DNA of 64,000 bases from positions 27,891,201-27,955,200 of the forward strand of contig CM039510.1 of assembly GCA_022432975.1 (NCBI GenBank). The letters run 5' to 3'. The notes below the pieces were generated by a model. It did not search any database. It had not been told where the DNA came from and was given only the letters and a program-made list of their open reading frames with translations. The stretch comes from Begonia masoniana (Eukaryota; Streptophyta; Magnoliopsida; Cucurbitales; Begoniaceae). Position numbers and translations under genes: made by a program. Positions 1 through 9,979 of the stretch are shown in pieces (position 1 is the stretch's first letter; every line of letters starts with the position of its first letter).

Positions 1-2416
1 AGGGTGTTATAACATACTTTATGGTATGGTGGGACGACTTAAAGAGGGTGAAGTAATTATCTCATACTTATCTTTTTCTGAAATTATAAGTACTCCCTAT
101 AAAGCTATGTAGCTAAGATCGGAGATCAAGGCACTGTTTAGGCGTGTTCGTGTTGACCATTACACGAAAGGGAAAACAAGGAGATCAATCAGAGTTAGAG
201 AATTAATAAATTTCGAAGACATTTAAGGGACCAGAGAACTTTATATTAGGAGATACTCAAATTACTAGAACGAGCCGTTTCCCTAGGAAATGAGTTCTGC
301 CTTTAAAAAAAAAACATTCGGGGGAAAGCTAAGCACCTTAAATTGAAAGTCATGTTTAAAGGATTAACGCCACAGGGTGATGTTAGAAGAATGACGAATC
401 GGTGGGAGTGGGTACCAATTATAGGAAATGTAACAAAGTAAGGGATTGTAAACTCTGTTGGTTTATGAGTGTCGGAGTTAACAGATGAGTCTATAGTTAA
501 TACAATTGAGTTAAGAACCACAGACATGGGACTTACTTCCAAGATGGAGGTAGGAACATCAATGTTCGGAGAACTATAAAGACAAACCGTAACGATGTGA
601 TGTTTCCAGGTTTGAGAATTATAGGAAGATAAGTTTGGGGTAGTATATCCAAGTGCAAAACTACTTCTACAACCTAAATTGCAATATACCATGAACTTAA
701 GAAAGTAACAACTTTAGCTCCTAGTCGGATCTGTTAAGATCATGAGAGTAGTTTGATAATATAGTTGAGGATTATGGCAATGGGGACTTTAGATGTGAAA
801 CCCACAGTGAAACAATTATAAATGAAGAATTTCTTGAGGAAAGTATGTGACTTTGGATGCTATGGATGAAGTAGTTTATGAGAGAATGTTACTAGGGAAG
901 TGTAGAACTTGAGTTGCCATACACCATGACTAAGGTTAAAGTTGGGGAACTTATGTATGGGATTGGGTTACAACTCAGAGTTATTTGAAATCACTTGGTT
1001 GACCCGTGGTGAGGTATAGGTGTTTGACGTGGGGCACACATGTTTTGAGGTATACGGATGTATAGGATTGAGTTAGAAGAATTGTAAAAAGTTTTAAAAC
1101 ACTTTGGTATGGAAAAGTTAGGAATAAATGAAAGTTTTGTGTGTATGTTTTCAAGAAGGTTTGGGCAGGTGATTTTGGGGTTGATGATAAGTATAAGATT
1201 ATGCTACCCATTTTCGTACATAAGTGATTAATTGGGTGAGTAGGTGATGTAACGAGATAAAAGATTTTGAGAATTTTAGAGGATTTGGATAAAGGTTGTA
1301 AACCTACCCACGACAAGTTTACTAACAAGGAAATTATTGGATGGAAACAAGTAAGATATTTAGAACTTGCCTATAAGGAATTATAGGTAACAGACTGGTT
1401 AGTAATTTTCGAGGGAATCCTTGCGTGATATTAGGAGTAAGTGTAGGGCATTGTTAATTAACGAGGTGTTTTTGTTGAGTTTGATTAGGGATTGGAAACC
1501 CCAATCGAGGGGTCTGAACTTTCCCCTTTCATTCGTTGGCTGACTTTAGAAGTTGGCTGACAATGGACGTTCGCTAGCTTTGGTCGTTGGCTGGCTTTGG
1601 ACGTTGGCTAGCTTTGGACGTTAGCTGGCTGTGGACGTTCGCTGGCTGTTTGGTCGTTGGCTGACTTTAGAAGTTGGCTGACTATGGACGTTAGCTGGCT
1701 GTAGACGTTTGCTGGCTGTAGACGTTAGTTGGTTTTGGACAAAACGAGCGAGGTGGACATAATTATGGAAACTAGTGGACACAATTATGGAAACTAGTGG
1801 ACACCTTGAAAACGTATAAGGGTAGATTTAAGTGTTTAGAGCCCTGAGTACGAGAATGACATTTGAGTGGCTATTGAAAAATTATGATTAAAGAACGTAT
1901 GAGTGATTAAATTAAGAAATACGTAAATAGGAGGATTTAAAACCCAAGGAATTACTAGAAATCCTTATACGGTAGTTAACCTAAATAAGGTCAGAGAGCT
2001 GAAGTATGATTTTAACAAGATGTATAGCTGAAGAAAACATCGATTATAAGACCTTGGAGTCAGCTTTATTTGGATATTGAGGGTTTAAAATCAACACTGA
2101 TCAAGAAACCTGAACATAAGGCAAAAAAAAATTAGATTGGCTAGGAAGTTTAGCTTGTGGATGATTAATTGGAGATTTAGGAACTTGTTAGTACATGATG
2201 CATAAGCGAGGACGTGTTAAGTCAAATTGAAAGTAGTGAATACGGTTATGAGACCAATGTCGGTTAATGCAATCTTGGAAATTTTAGTTTAGAGCCGTAG
2301 AGATTGATCTCAACTTCAGATAGAATCTTAGTTCAAAATTTCAAAGAGTACTGAATGATTATAAATTGAGAGGGGTGAGACCACTATGCTGGGCAAATTT
2401 TGAGGAGAAAATTTTG
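1..2416 (+). other. Degenerate retroelement interior, non-coding
   Basis: No reading frame here resembles a known protein; the ORFs present are short and unrecognisable. The plus strand is visibly poor in C and rich in A, G and T. It runs directly into a purine-rich tract and a TGTAAC LTR start, so I infer it is the decayed 3' interior of a plus-strand LTR element. The composition resembles the stretch after gag in the right-hand element (63536-64000), and one short near-match (CAAGTTTRCTAACAA) occurs at about 1316 and 63659. That is too little to prove relationship. Confidence 0.45.
1535..1740 (+). repeat. Minisatellite, about 15-17 bp units
   Basis: Degenerate tandem units of the form GTTGGCTGGCTTTGGAC, with variants TTAGCTGGCTGTGGACG and TTCGCTGGCTGTGGACG, run through this stretch. 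They do not encode anything and sit inside the C-poor region. Short GC-containing minisatellites are also found in the LTRs of elements A and C, but this one has a different core. Confidence 0.8.
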
Positions 2417-2582
2417 TTTAAGGAGGGAAGGATGTAACAACCAGCACCTTTGTCGGGAATCTTTTCCGTGAATATTTATGGAGTGGTTGATGGAATAAGG
2501 AGTTTATAAAAAAAAAGTAGGTTTAATGACAAGAATTGTAATTAAAGTGAGCTAGATCGATAAAAATAGAAAAAGGAAAGTC
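2417..2582 (+). mobile_element. Polypurine tract and 5' scrap of an LTR
   Basis: A purine-rich tract (TTTAAGGAGGGAAGGA) is followed at 2433 by TGTAACAACC. This is the usual arrangement at the 3' end of a Ty3/gypsy interior, and it also follows the pol relic of element C at 19964-19981. The LTR can be followed for only about 150 bases. At about 2583 it gives way to a reversed pol fragment. Confidence 0.65.
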
Positions 2583-2588
2583 TAAATG

Positions 2589-2746
2589 TTCAATCGAAGC
2601 TCCTCACACTCCATATCTTTCTGCTGAGCTTCACGTATCTTATTCAGAATAGTCGGCCTGAGAGAAATGTTGGTGAGCATACTGGACAACTCTGCCACAA
2701 TCTCCACATCAAACTTCTCAATCTCAGACCGCAACGTAACCAACAT
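2589..2746 (-). pseudogene. Reversed Ty3/gypsy pol fragment (RNase H-integrase linker)
   Basis: The minus-strand translation contains VAELSSMLTNISLRPTIL and IREAQQKD. This matches, residue for residue in places, the linker between RNase H and integrase in elements A ([25 protein letters not shown]) and C. Only about 50 codons remain. The LTR of element A starts immediately to the right, so A appears to have inserted into this reversed element. The expected flank on A's other side is not in the window, because A is truncated. Confidence 0.75.
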
Positions 2747-2907
2747 TGTAACACCCGACAACTTCAACCAGGTGACTCCCTAACTGTATTAACGGTCATG
2801 AACATTCAATCTTCACGGTTTAGAGTTTTATATCAAGAATAATTAATTTCATGTGGATTTAAACTAGGTTGGGTGGCAAAGTTGTAATAATGGAGGGAGA
2901 TGACCAC

Positions 2908-2916
2908 TATATAAAG
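2908..2916 (+). promoter_or_regulatory. TATA box of LTR A
   Basis: TATATAAAG lies about 160 bases into the LTR and about 35-100 bases upstream of a CT-rich stretch typical of plant leaders (2950-3060). That places the probable U3/R boundary near 2940. A TATA-like site at the same relative place is seen in LTR C (20093-20100). Confidence 0.6.
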
Positions 2917-3070
2917 AAAAAAGAAATGTTTTAAACCTCACTTAAATCACTGTAGCCGACAACTTCCTTTTCGGCGATTTCTTCTCTCCCAAGCTCTTGC
3001 TCTCTGCTTTCAGCATACTCTCTTCAACGATCGGTTTTCTCTGCCACTACTCGACTACTCTGTGCCAGAG

Positions 3071-3323
3071 GTAAGCAATAGACAACGTAGCTATCTGTTA
3101 GTTCGTTAGCCCTGTTTTCTACTTGGCATTGGAGTTTTGGGTTTTTCAATGGCCGACTAATAATAAGAACATTTGAAATCTGAGAGTGGGAATGACTCTT
3201 AGCTATTAGACCCTAGGATGACTTGTGAGTATAACTTTTAGGATTGTGTTTTAACTACTGTAATGTAAATGTTTTAGGTAAAGAAGTCTGAGGAAAAGGA
3301 GCTCTCATTACTAAGGACACCAG
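3071..3323 (+). other. Predicted LTR leader intron 1 and mini-exon
   Basis: A donor AGAG|GTAAGC at 3071 and an acceptor TGTTTTAG| ending at 3277 bracket a 207-bp candidate intron. A 46-nt segment (3278-3323) follows and ends CACCAG|GTAAGT. The same ending, CTAAGGACRCCAG|GTAAGT, recurs in LTR M (60667-60713). Similar 45-52-nt segments sit in LTRs B, C and the solo LTR. Splicing is inferred from these signals alone. Confidence 0.5.
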
Positions 3324-3797
3324 GTAAGTGAATGTATTAAGATTTCTGGCTAATAGAGCCCTACATCGTGGGAGTACTAGGTTGTTTTAGATGTCTAATG
3401 TTTACCTTATGATAATGAGCTTGTCTGCACTTGAAGGATTGATGAATGTTGTGAGTTATACTATTTGATGACCTGCTAGTGAATGTGAAGTTGTCTGCTC
3501 TGATATGATCCTTGTCATAGTCTGATGGGTTAAAAGTTCTCATGTTCATGCATCATGAATGTTTCTCAAGCATAAGAAAATGTTTTAATGCATGTTTTCC
3601 ATGAACAGGATATGTATGTATATATGTATATATATAAGATTTATGCAACGTGGACTAAGTGAGGGTTGGGGGCGGTTCAGCGTATGTCACAGTCCAAAGA
3701 GGGACATATGAATACGACCCGCAGTAGGGAACAAGATCAAACTCACTGTCGAACCCCCTTTACCGGCACAAATCCTCTCTTAATCCACACAACCTAA

Positions 3798-3912
3798 ATG
3801 AAGAATATGATCAAAGACTATGAATGATGAATATGGTCAATGACTATGAACGATGAATATGATCCATGACTATGAACGATGAATATGATCTATGACTATG
3901 AATGATGATTAC
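3798..3912 (+). repeat. About 30-bp tandem repeat in LTR A
   Basis: Four imperfect units of GAATATGATCNATGACTATGAACGAT are arranged head to tail. The LTR fragment at 15418-15555 has a different tandem array (38-bp units rich in ATGATCAAGAACACGAAC) at the equivalent place, just upstream of the conserved TTAGGCTTATAG block. Confidence 0.8.
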
Positions 3913-4494
3913 GAGCAAAGATATGAACAAGAAAAGACTTATGAGCATGTGATTTTCCCAAATTATACATTCATGCATCCATGTTAGCGTTGCATTCCTT
4001 ACTAAGCATTAGGCTTATAGTTAAACCTTATGATGTAGGTGAAGAGTTAGCAGGTGAGGATTTCCAGTCCAGAGATGATGTTTAAAGCTGGTTGCCAGAG
4101 GATACTCAGTGTGACAGTGAAGGCTGGATAGGCGATTAAGTTCCCTGGTTATACTCATAGTAAGTCAGAAAAGTTTATGATAAACAAATGACTAAGTAGA
4201 ACAGGATTTCTTATAACAATGGGATTTGGATTTGAAGGGTTTGTCTTTAGAGTCTGAATACGATATTAAGGATTATCGAATGGTTTGTTTTGCTTAAGTC
4301 TTCCGCTATGCGTATGTTGAATGAGTTTATGATCCTTACTCTTTGAGGTTTATAGTTACTAAGTTAAGAATCGGATGAGTTGTGATATGTTCTATCGGAT
4401 GAGTTGTGATATGTTCTATCGGATGAAGATGTATGATGATTATAGTGTTTTACTGCCGTATGATAGAAGCTGGATGAGGCAATCATCCGGCTAA

Positions 4495-4585
4495 CGTCAT
4501 CGGCGGATGTCAAATGATGGGAGTTGAACGATTGAGTCTTCCGGGTGACGTCACCGGAAGATGTAGTATGACGTCACCGGAAGAT
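4495..4585 (+). promoter_or_regulatory. CRE/TGA-type sites in LTR A
   Basis: TGACGTCACCGGAAGATGTAG occurs twice in close succession at 4550-4592 in slightly varied form. TGACGTCA is the palindromic core bound by plant TGA-class bZIP proteins. GCTGACGTCACTGG occurs in the LTR fragment at about 16047. These could make the LTR promoter stress-responsive; binding is inferred, not shown. Confidence 0.4.
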
Positions 4586-4872
4586 GTAGTTTGTTTCCTC
4601 GCCCGACGATGTAAATGTTAATTTGTCGTCTAGCGTTCGGTGGATGAAGTGTATTTCTTCACCGGATGCTGGGAATGTTATTTTGTCGTCTAGCGTTTGG
4701 TGGATGAAGGGTATTCCCTCACCGGATGATGTATACGGTATTTTGTCGTCTAGCGTTCGGTGGATGAAGGGTATTCCCTCACCGGATGATGTATAGGTAT
4801 TTTGTCGTCTAGCGTTCGGTGGATGAAGTGTATTCTTCACCGGATGATGTAAATGTTAATTTGTCGTCTAGT
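4574..4872 (+). repeat. About 60-bp minisatellite in LTR A
   Basis: TTTGTCGTCTAGCGTTCGG recurs at about 4622, 4682, 4742, 4800 and 4860, giving units near 60 bp. Each unit also carries CACCGGATGATGT. The unit length keeps a false open frame on the minus strand; that frame is a repeat artefact, not a gene. Degenerate single copies of CGG..GATGT continue to about 5110. Confidence 0.85.
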
Positions 4873-5293
4873 GACCGGATGATGTGAGTATTCTCTTATT
4901 GTTTAATGTTCAGGTAATGTTTTAAGTCGGTCACGTGAGGCACACATTTCCACCGGTCGATGTAGGGTAAATATGAACATCTAGTGGAGAATGTTCGGGA
5001 CCGGGCGATGTCTTTAATTAGGCACGTGCAATGCCCGTGACCACCGGCAGATGTCTATTGCTGGTTGAGATCAGATGTGTCGCGTGGCGGACACGTGATC
5101 ATAGGTCGATGTGAGTCTATAACTCTATCGGTGGATGCAGATCAAGAGATGTTTAAAAGAAAAAAAAAAGAGAAAATAAAGAGGGAATAATATTAACACT
5201 TATAATGAATAAAGTGTATGGAAGCAAGAATCAAATGATTAAGAGATCAAGTAAAGAATTTGTGTGGCGATTCCGTTGGGGTCATTACAATTA

Positions 5294-5305
5294 TGGTATC
5301 AGAGC
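5294..5305 (+). other. Primer-binding site of element A (tRNA-iMet)
   Basis: TGGTATCAGAGC is complementary to the 3' end of plant initiator-methionine tRNA, the usual primer for minus-strand DNA synthesis in this clade. It lies four bases after the LTR end. Confidence 0.9.
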
Positions 5306-5379
5306 AAAACCGGGTTCTAAAACCGATTTTGTACACTGCCTTCCAGCACTGACTGTCACGTGAGAACACTCCAGCAACT

Positions 5380-5442
5380 GTAAGTATTTATGATTTCAGT
5401 AAATGTCACTAAGTTAAGATGCATTTATAATTATTTGTCTAG
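5380..5442 (+). other. Predicted 63-bp leader intron before gag (element A)
   Basis: CAACT|GTAAGTAT is followed by an acceptor TTTGTCTAG| just 10 bases before the gag start codon. The same CAACT|GTAAGT donor occurs after the PBS in elements B (antisense, about 12730) and M (62360), each with an acceptor 63-73 bases on. The length is at or just below the usual minimum for plant introns. Confidence 0.5.
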
Positions 5443-5452
5443 GAATCCCAAA

Positions 5453-6470
5453 ATGGTTAGAGGTCAGCAGAGAGAGACCAATGAGGATAGCAATGCCATT
5501 GCTCAGTTGACAGAGTTGGTCATGCGCCAATCTCACCAGATCGAACGACTGATGACTGCTAGAGAGGAACAAGGCAACTCCAGTACTAATGCAACTCATG
5601 ATCATGGGGGTGAGCGTTTCCACCGGCTTCGACCCCCGGTGTTTAATGGACATGTTTCAGATCCTATTTATGCTGAGTAGTGGGTTCGAAAGATAGAAGA
5701 CATGTTTAAGTATGCAAAGGTTGATGAAGGAGATAAGGTAACATATGCTGTCTTTCATTTGGAATTAAGTGCAAGGCATTGGTGGGACTCGATCTAGAAC
5801 ACCGCTAATGCCGGAGCTATGACCTGGGAAATATTTAAGACTGCCTTCTTTGACAAGTACTTCAATAGGACTATTCGGGCCAACAAGAAGAAGGAGTTCA
5901 TGAATCTACGACAAACTGGCTCTGTGACGGATTACATATGCAAATTTGATGCTTTATCACGATTTGCTCCCCGAATGATTGAGGATGATGAGGACAGGAT
6001 TTACCAATTTGTTCAAGGACTGAAGCCGAGTTTGTACATGAAAGTAAAGACTACTGGGATACACAATGTACCTTATGGTGAAGTGACGGCTAAGGCCTTG
6101 GAGCTGGAAGAGGCGGAAATGACAACATATGCACAGCATGAGCAGCCAAGAAAATTCACGAAGGAAACTCAGCCGCCACCACGTCAGAACAAAGGTTGGC
6201 GGCCGCAACAGAACAGAGGACCACAACAACAACAACAAGGTATAAAGAGACCCTTCAACCAGAATGATGACCAAGGAAAAGGGAAGAGGCCTCTGGCACC
6301 CTTATGCCCCACCTGTCAGAAGAACCACCCCGGCGAATGCAAGTTGCGTTCTGGCTGCTGTTTCAGATGTGATAAGGTTGGACATATAGTCAGAGACTGC
6401 CCCATGCCGCCAGATCCGAACCGTGCAAGGGTAGCACCTAGAGTCTATGCAATGATGGAGGATGAGGAAG
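5453..6470 (+). pseudogene. gag: Element A gag (capsid/nucleocapsid), two in-frame stops
   Basis: The frame starts at the ATG just after the predicted leader intron (MVRGQQRETNEDS). It contains the retrotransposon capsid region ([27 protein letters not shown], then VTAKALELE), a Pro/Gln-rich linker and one CCHC zinc knuckle ([14 protein letters not shown]) preceded by [15 protein letters not shown] codons interrupt it at 5678-5680 and near 5794-5800, both in the N-terminal third. Gag would form the virus-like particle and package RNA. The frame runs straight into protease without a stop, so this was a single gag-pol frame. Confidence 0.85.
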
Positions 6471-7562
6471 CCGTGCAGCATACAGTCATAACAGGTACCA
6501 TTATGATATGTGGATTTGCTGCTTACACACTTATAGATACGGGAGCCACACACTCGTTTATATCAACTTTGTTTGTATGCCAACACAACTTAGAAATTTT
6601 ACCAGCCGAAAGGCCATATAATGTTATGTTACCATCAGGGAAGTCCCTACATTCTGAACAGATTGTTAAAGGTGATGTTGTGTCCTTAGGAAGTAAGAAA
6701 CTATATGTTGAACTGATTGTAATTGACATGAAAGGGTATGAGGTGATATTAGGAATGAATTGGTTATTTAGGCATTATGCCACGATAAGTTGTAGATCTG
6801 GGATGGTTGATTTTCGACCCCCAAATGGTGATCATTATTCCTTCCAAGCTATTTCTAAGATAAGCAAAATACCGATTATATCCTCACTAGAAATTTACCG
6901 GTTACTGAAAAATGGTTGTGAGAGTTACTTAGCTAGCATAATGGATGTTCAGGTGAAGAATAAGATAGAGTTACAAGATATCCCCATAGTCCGAGAGTTC
7001 CCTAAGGCATTCTTGGATGATTTTCCAGGATTACCACCTGATAGAGAAATAGAGTTTGTAATAGATACGTACCCTGAGGCCTTACCGGTATCTAAGAATC
7101 CTTATCGGATGGCACATGTTGAGCTAAAGGAGTTAAAAGTCCAACTACAGGAATTAGTAGACAAAGGATTTATACGCCCTAGCAGTTCCCCTTGGGGTGC
7201 ACCTGTCTTATTTTTCAAGAAGAAAGATGGTTCCCTTAGAATGTGCATAGACTATAGGGAGCTAAATAAGTTGACAATCAAGAATAAGTACCCCTTACCT
7301 CGGATTGATGATTTGTTTGACCAATTGCAAGGAGCAAAGGTGTTTTCAAAAATAGATTTATGTTCGGGTTATTACCAACTGAAAGTTAAGGAAGGAGATT
7401 TACCAAAGACAGCCTTCAGAACCCGTTATGGACACTACGAATTCTTGGTCATGTCATTTGGACTGACCAATGCACCTGCAGCCTTTATGGACTTAATGAA
7501 TTGAGTGTTTCGTGAGTATTTGGACAAATTTGTAATTGTGTTCATAGATGATATCCTGATAT
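6471..7562 (+). pseudogene. pol: Element A protease and N-terminal reverse transcriptase
   Basis: This continues the gag frame. The aspartic protease has [12 protein letters not shown] (active-site D-T-G at about 6537-6545) and the flap/ILGMNWL region. The RT follows with [13 protein letters not shown], the [16 protein letters not shown] box, [19 protein letters not shown] and [14 protein letters not shown] replaces a methionine-like codon at 7502, then sense coding continues through [10 protein letters not shown], the catalytic FIDD box. There the frame is cut at 7562 by the solo LTR. Coding resumes in the same frame at 9980, after one copy of the GATAT target duplication. Confidence 0.88.
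7558..7562 (+). repeat. Target-site duplication GATAT, left copy
   Basis: GATAT at 7558-7562 and at 9975-9979 flanks the solo LTR exactly. Five-base duplications are the norm for Ty3/gypsy integrase. Removing the LTR and one copy restores an uninterrupted RT frame. Confidence 0.95.
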
Positions 7563-8833
7563 TGTAACGACCCCAACCCCGTAGGGCCGTCACAGGACTT
7601 GACTTTACATTGTCATAACTTTTACCTAAGCCCTCGTGTTTACGCATAAAATTTTTTTTTTTCACTCGACACTATAAAATAAACCGAACCTAGACAATTG
7701 ACCCACCCCTAACAAACTTTAGGGTCTAACTTTGACTTAAGCATTTTGAGCGTAAAACATTTCGACTTTTAAAACATTTAAAACTAGACTAAAACCATTA
7801 ATAACTTAAAACAATTAACAATTAAAGTAAGATCAATTAAAACAAAACACTCATTCGTCGATCATCAAAACACGACGCTAATATAACCTATACTTTCGGG
7901 AAGAACTCAAGAAAACGAACTGCATGGATCGCTCTAAAAATCGAGCGTATCCTTACCTGTTTTAAAATAACCAAACAGTTCCAGTATATTTTTAAAATTA
8001 AGACTCCACATTCTAAACGTTCTACTTCCACTACATTTACATCAAAACTCAACCTTTCATACATTTTTCTATCAAATCATCTGATCCACATCCTTCAACA
8101 TTTTCATACTTTCACAAACAAAACTCACACGTAGACCTACTAACAATAGACTCGTACTCATACTAACCACGGACACATACTAACCACGGTCGGAATCGCC
8201 CTAACAATATTGCCGGGTTGCCACCATGGTCGTACTCCAACAACTGCGTCCGTAATCCTAGCATGCTCGTGAAAACTCACCGTACCTGTTCTTCTGCACC
8301 TACATCACAGAACTCAAACTATAAGCCTAATGCTTAGCAAGTAGTGACAATATGAATTAAAAATATTTTACTTAACATATGCAGTTTCTACAGTTTCATC
8401 ATACATAATCATTTCGTTTCAGTTTATATCGTTTCCATCATACATAATCATTTCGTTCCCATCATACATAATCATTTCGTTCCCATCATACATACATGTA
8501 ATCCTCTACCAATGGAGGGCGGATTAGTTTCTCCATCTCTAGACGTTCCACAACTTCATCTGAAGGGTGAACCACTTCCTTCAGACGTTCTATATTTTCT
8601 GGACGTTCCACACTTTACATTTGAAGGGTGAACCACTTCCCTCAGACACTTTACATTTTCGTTTTACATCGTTGTCGTTTCTACGTTCAAATCGTGAAAA
8701 CATATGCTAAAACATTTTTGTACTTTGTCTAAAACATGATGCATGAGAAAGCTAAACATACATAGAAACATGCAGCATAACCTAGCGTTCCGTGATGTAG
8801 GCCCGAAGGCAACACGCATGCAACACTACTTAC

Positions 8834-8881
8834 TTGACGTCCTTAGTAATTCGTCTCTATCTGAAATCTTAACCGTGGAAC
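8834..8881 (-). other. Predicted mini-exon in the solo LTR
   Basis: Read on the minus strand, TTTTTCAG| precedes a 48-nt segment starting GTTCCACGGTTAAGATTTCA, and |GTAAGTAG follows. The equivalent segment in LTR M is 47 nt with the same start and the same flanking splice signals. Confidence 0.5.
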
Positions 8882-9647
8882 CTGAAAAATCCAAATATCA
8901 AAACATTGCATTAGAACTCGCTCGGCATAACTAAACTCTCATTTTCGTGAAAACATCTTAAACTACTATTTCTAGCCTAATCTAACTAAAATCTAACTAA
9001 ATGGGCCACTATTTTGGGTTCGGTAGAAACTGACCCGAAACTTCAAACGCGCATAACTTTTGCGTCGGTTATCAGAATCGAACGATTCCAGCGGCCACGT
9101 ATTCCTCTAATAACCTATTTTAACCTGCCAAAAGGAATTTTAAAACAAACGACTGTAACTAGGTCAATTATTGCAAAACCCGATTCTGCCCTTTACCCGG
9201 AATTTCCCCTTTTTTAGTTTTTCATCAATTCTCATCTAATTCTTTACCAATCTATCATATTCTAACGTATTAAGCATAAATTAGGGTTTCCAATTTCAAA
9301 AACCCAAAAACCAGATTTCCCCCTCACGGTTTTCTCCCTGAAAACCGAGATACCACAGCCCACCGGCAAACACTCGCCTCACATCCGTAATTCCCCCACA
9401 TTTTCGTCACAAATCGACCAAAGAATCGACCCAACTCGTGGGCCACTCCACGGCCGAGCAACAAAGAGAAAATAGGGAGGAACTACCTATTTTCGGTCGG
9501 GTCTGGCGCGAAGATAGCCGAACCGAGCTCTGGCTTCAGCTCGCCAGAGTTCCCTCGTCTGAACGATGGTCGGAAACGCCTGGTCGCCGTCGAAGGGAGG
9601 TCGCTCGCGCTCTTCACTCGGCGTCGGGAGCTCGGGCCGAAGGGAAA

Positions 9648-9676
9648 CAGAATGGCTTCTTCGTGAAGCCATTCTG
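9648..9676. other. Perfect 12-bp hairpin in the solo LTR
   Basis: CAGAATGGCTTC, loop TTCGT, then GAAGCCATTCTG. In the LTR's own (minus) orientation it lies directly after an AT-rich TATA-like stretch (AATAAAAATAAAC), so it would sit at the very 5' end of the transcript. No similar hairpin was seen in LTR M. Confidence 0.7.
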
Positions 9677-9979
9677 TTTTTCTATAAAAAAATTAGTTTA
9701 TTTTTATTTTATTTAATCTTTTGTTATTTTATTTATTTATCTAAAAACAAATTACTAAATCGCCCTCTCGTAATTTCGGCCATTTCGAATTTCATTCAAT
9801 CTCGTTATTAAATCATAACCCACGGCTTAATTTCACTGGAAATACCCGAATCTAAATTAATTAACCAATTATGTTAACCAAACTTATTCACTTTTCTTTT
9901 AAGTTACTTAAAACAATTATTTATTAAACAATTACCTATCATTTTATTTTCTCTTAAAAATCCCGGGTGTTACAGATAT

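Larger units (their letters stand above)
2747..5289 (+). repeat. 5' LTR of element A (about 2.54 kb)
   Basis: It starts TGTAACACCCGACAAC and ends GGGGTCATTACA, followed four bases later by a PBS. Inside, in order, are a TATA box (2908), a pyrimidine-rich segment ending in the donor GAG|GTAAGC (3071), a 46-nt mini-exon candidate (3278-3323), about 30-bp GAATATGATC-type repeats (3798-3910), a conserved block TTAGGCTTATAG...TGATGTAG (4010-4038), and about 60-bp minisatellites with CRE- and G-box-like sites (4490-5110). At about 2.5 kb it is long for a plant LTR but within the known range. Confidence 0.85.
7563..9974 (-). mobile_element. Solo LTR (2.41 kb), antisense, in RT of element A
   Basis: It begins TGTAACGACCCCAACC and ends CCCGGGTGTTACA as read on plus. 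The reverse complement matches the LTR of element M (59719-62273): both have GTTCCACGGTTAAGATTTCA, GAAGTGGTTCACCCTTCAGATG, the TTAGGYTTATAG block and CCAACCGTGGTTAGTATGTG. A lone LTR with a perfect GATAT duplication and no interior is the standard product of LTR-LTR recombination. It has its own mini-exon candidate (8834-8881) and micro-exon candidate (8281-8299) on the minus strand, but lacks the GC-rich CGATCGATCG block of LTR M. Confidence 0.93.

Noticed and set aside
4574..4840. 88-codon minus-strand frame with repeated RTLDDKI/GEGIPFIH
   Set aside because: Translation of the ~60-bp LTR minisatellite, inside an LTR.
2433..5289. Treating 2433-5289 as one 2.86-kb LTR
   Set aside because: A reversed pol fragment (2589-2746) and a second TGTAAC start at 2747 show that these are two different LTRs.
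5294..5305. TGGTATCAGAGC words as possible tRNA fragments
   Set aside because: They are primer-binding sites directly after LTR ends (5294, 12802 reversed, 32881 reversed, 36073, 49839, 62278); no cloverleaf surrounds them.
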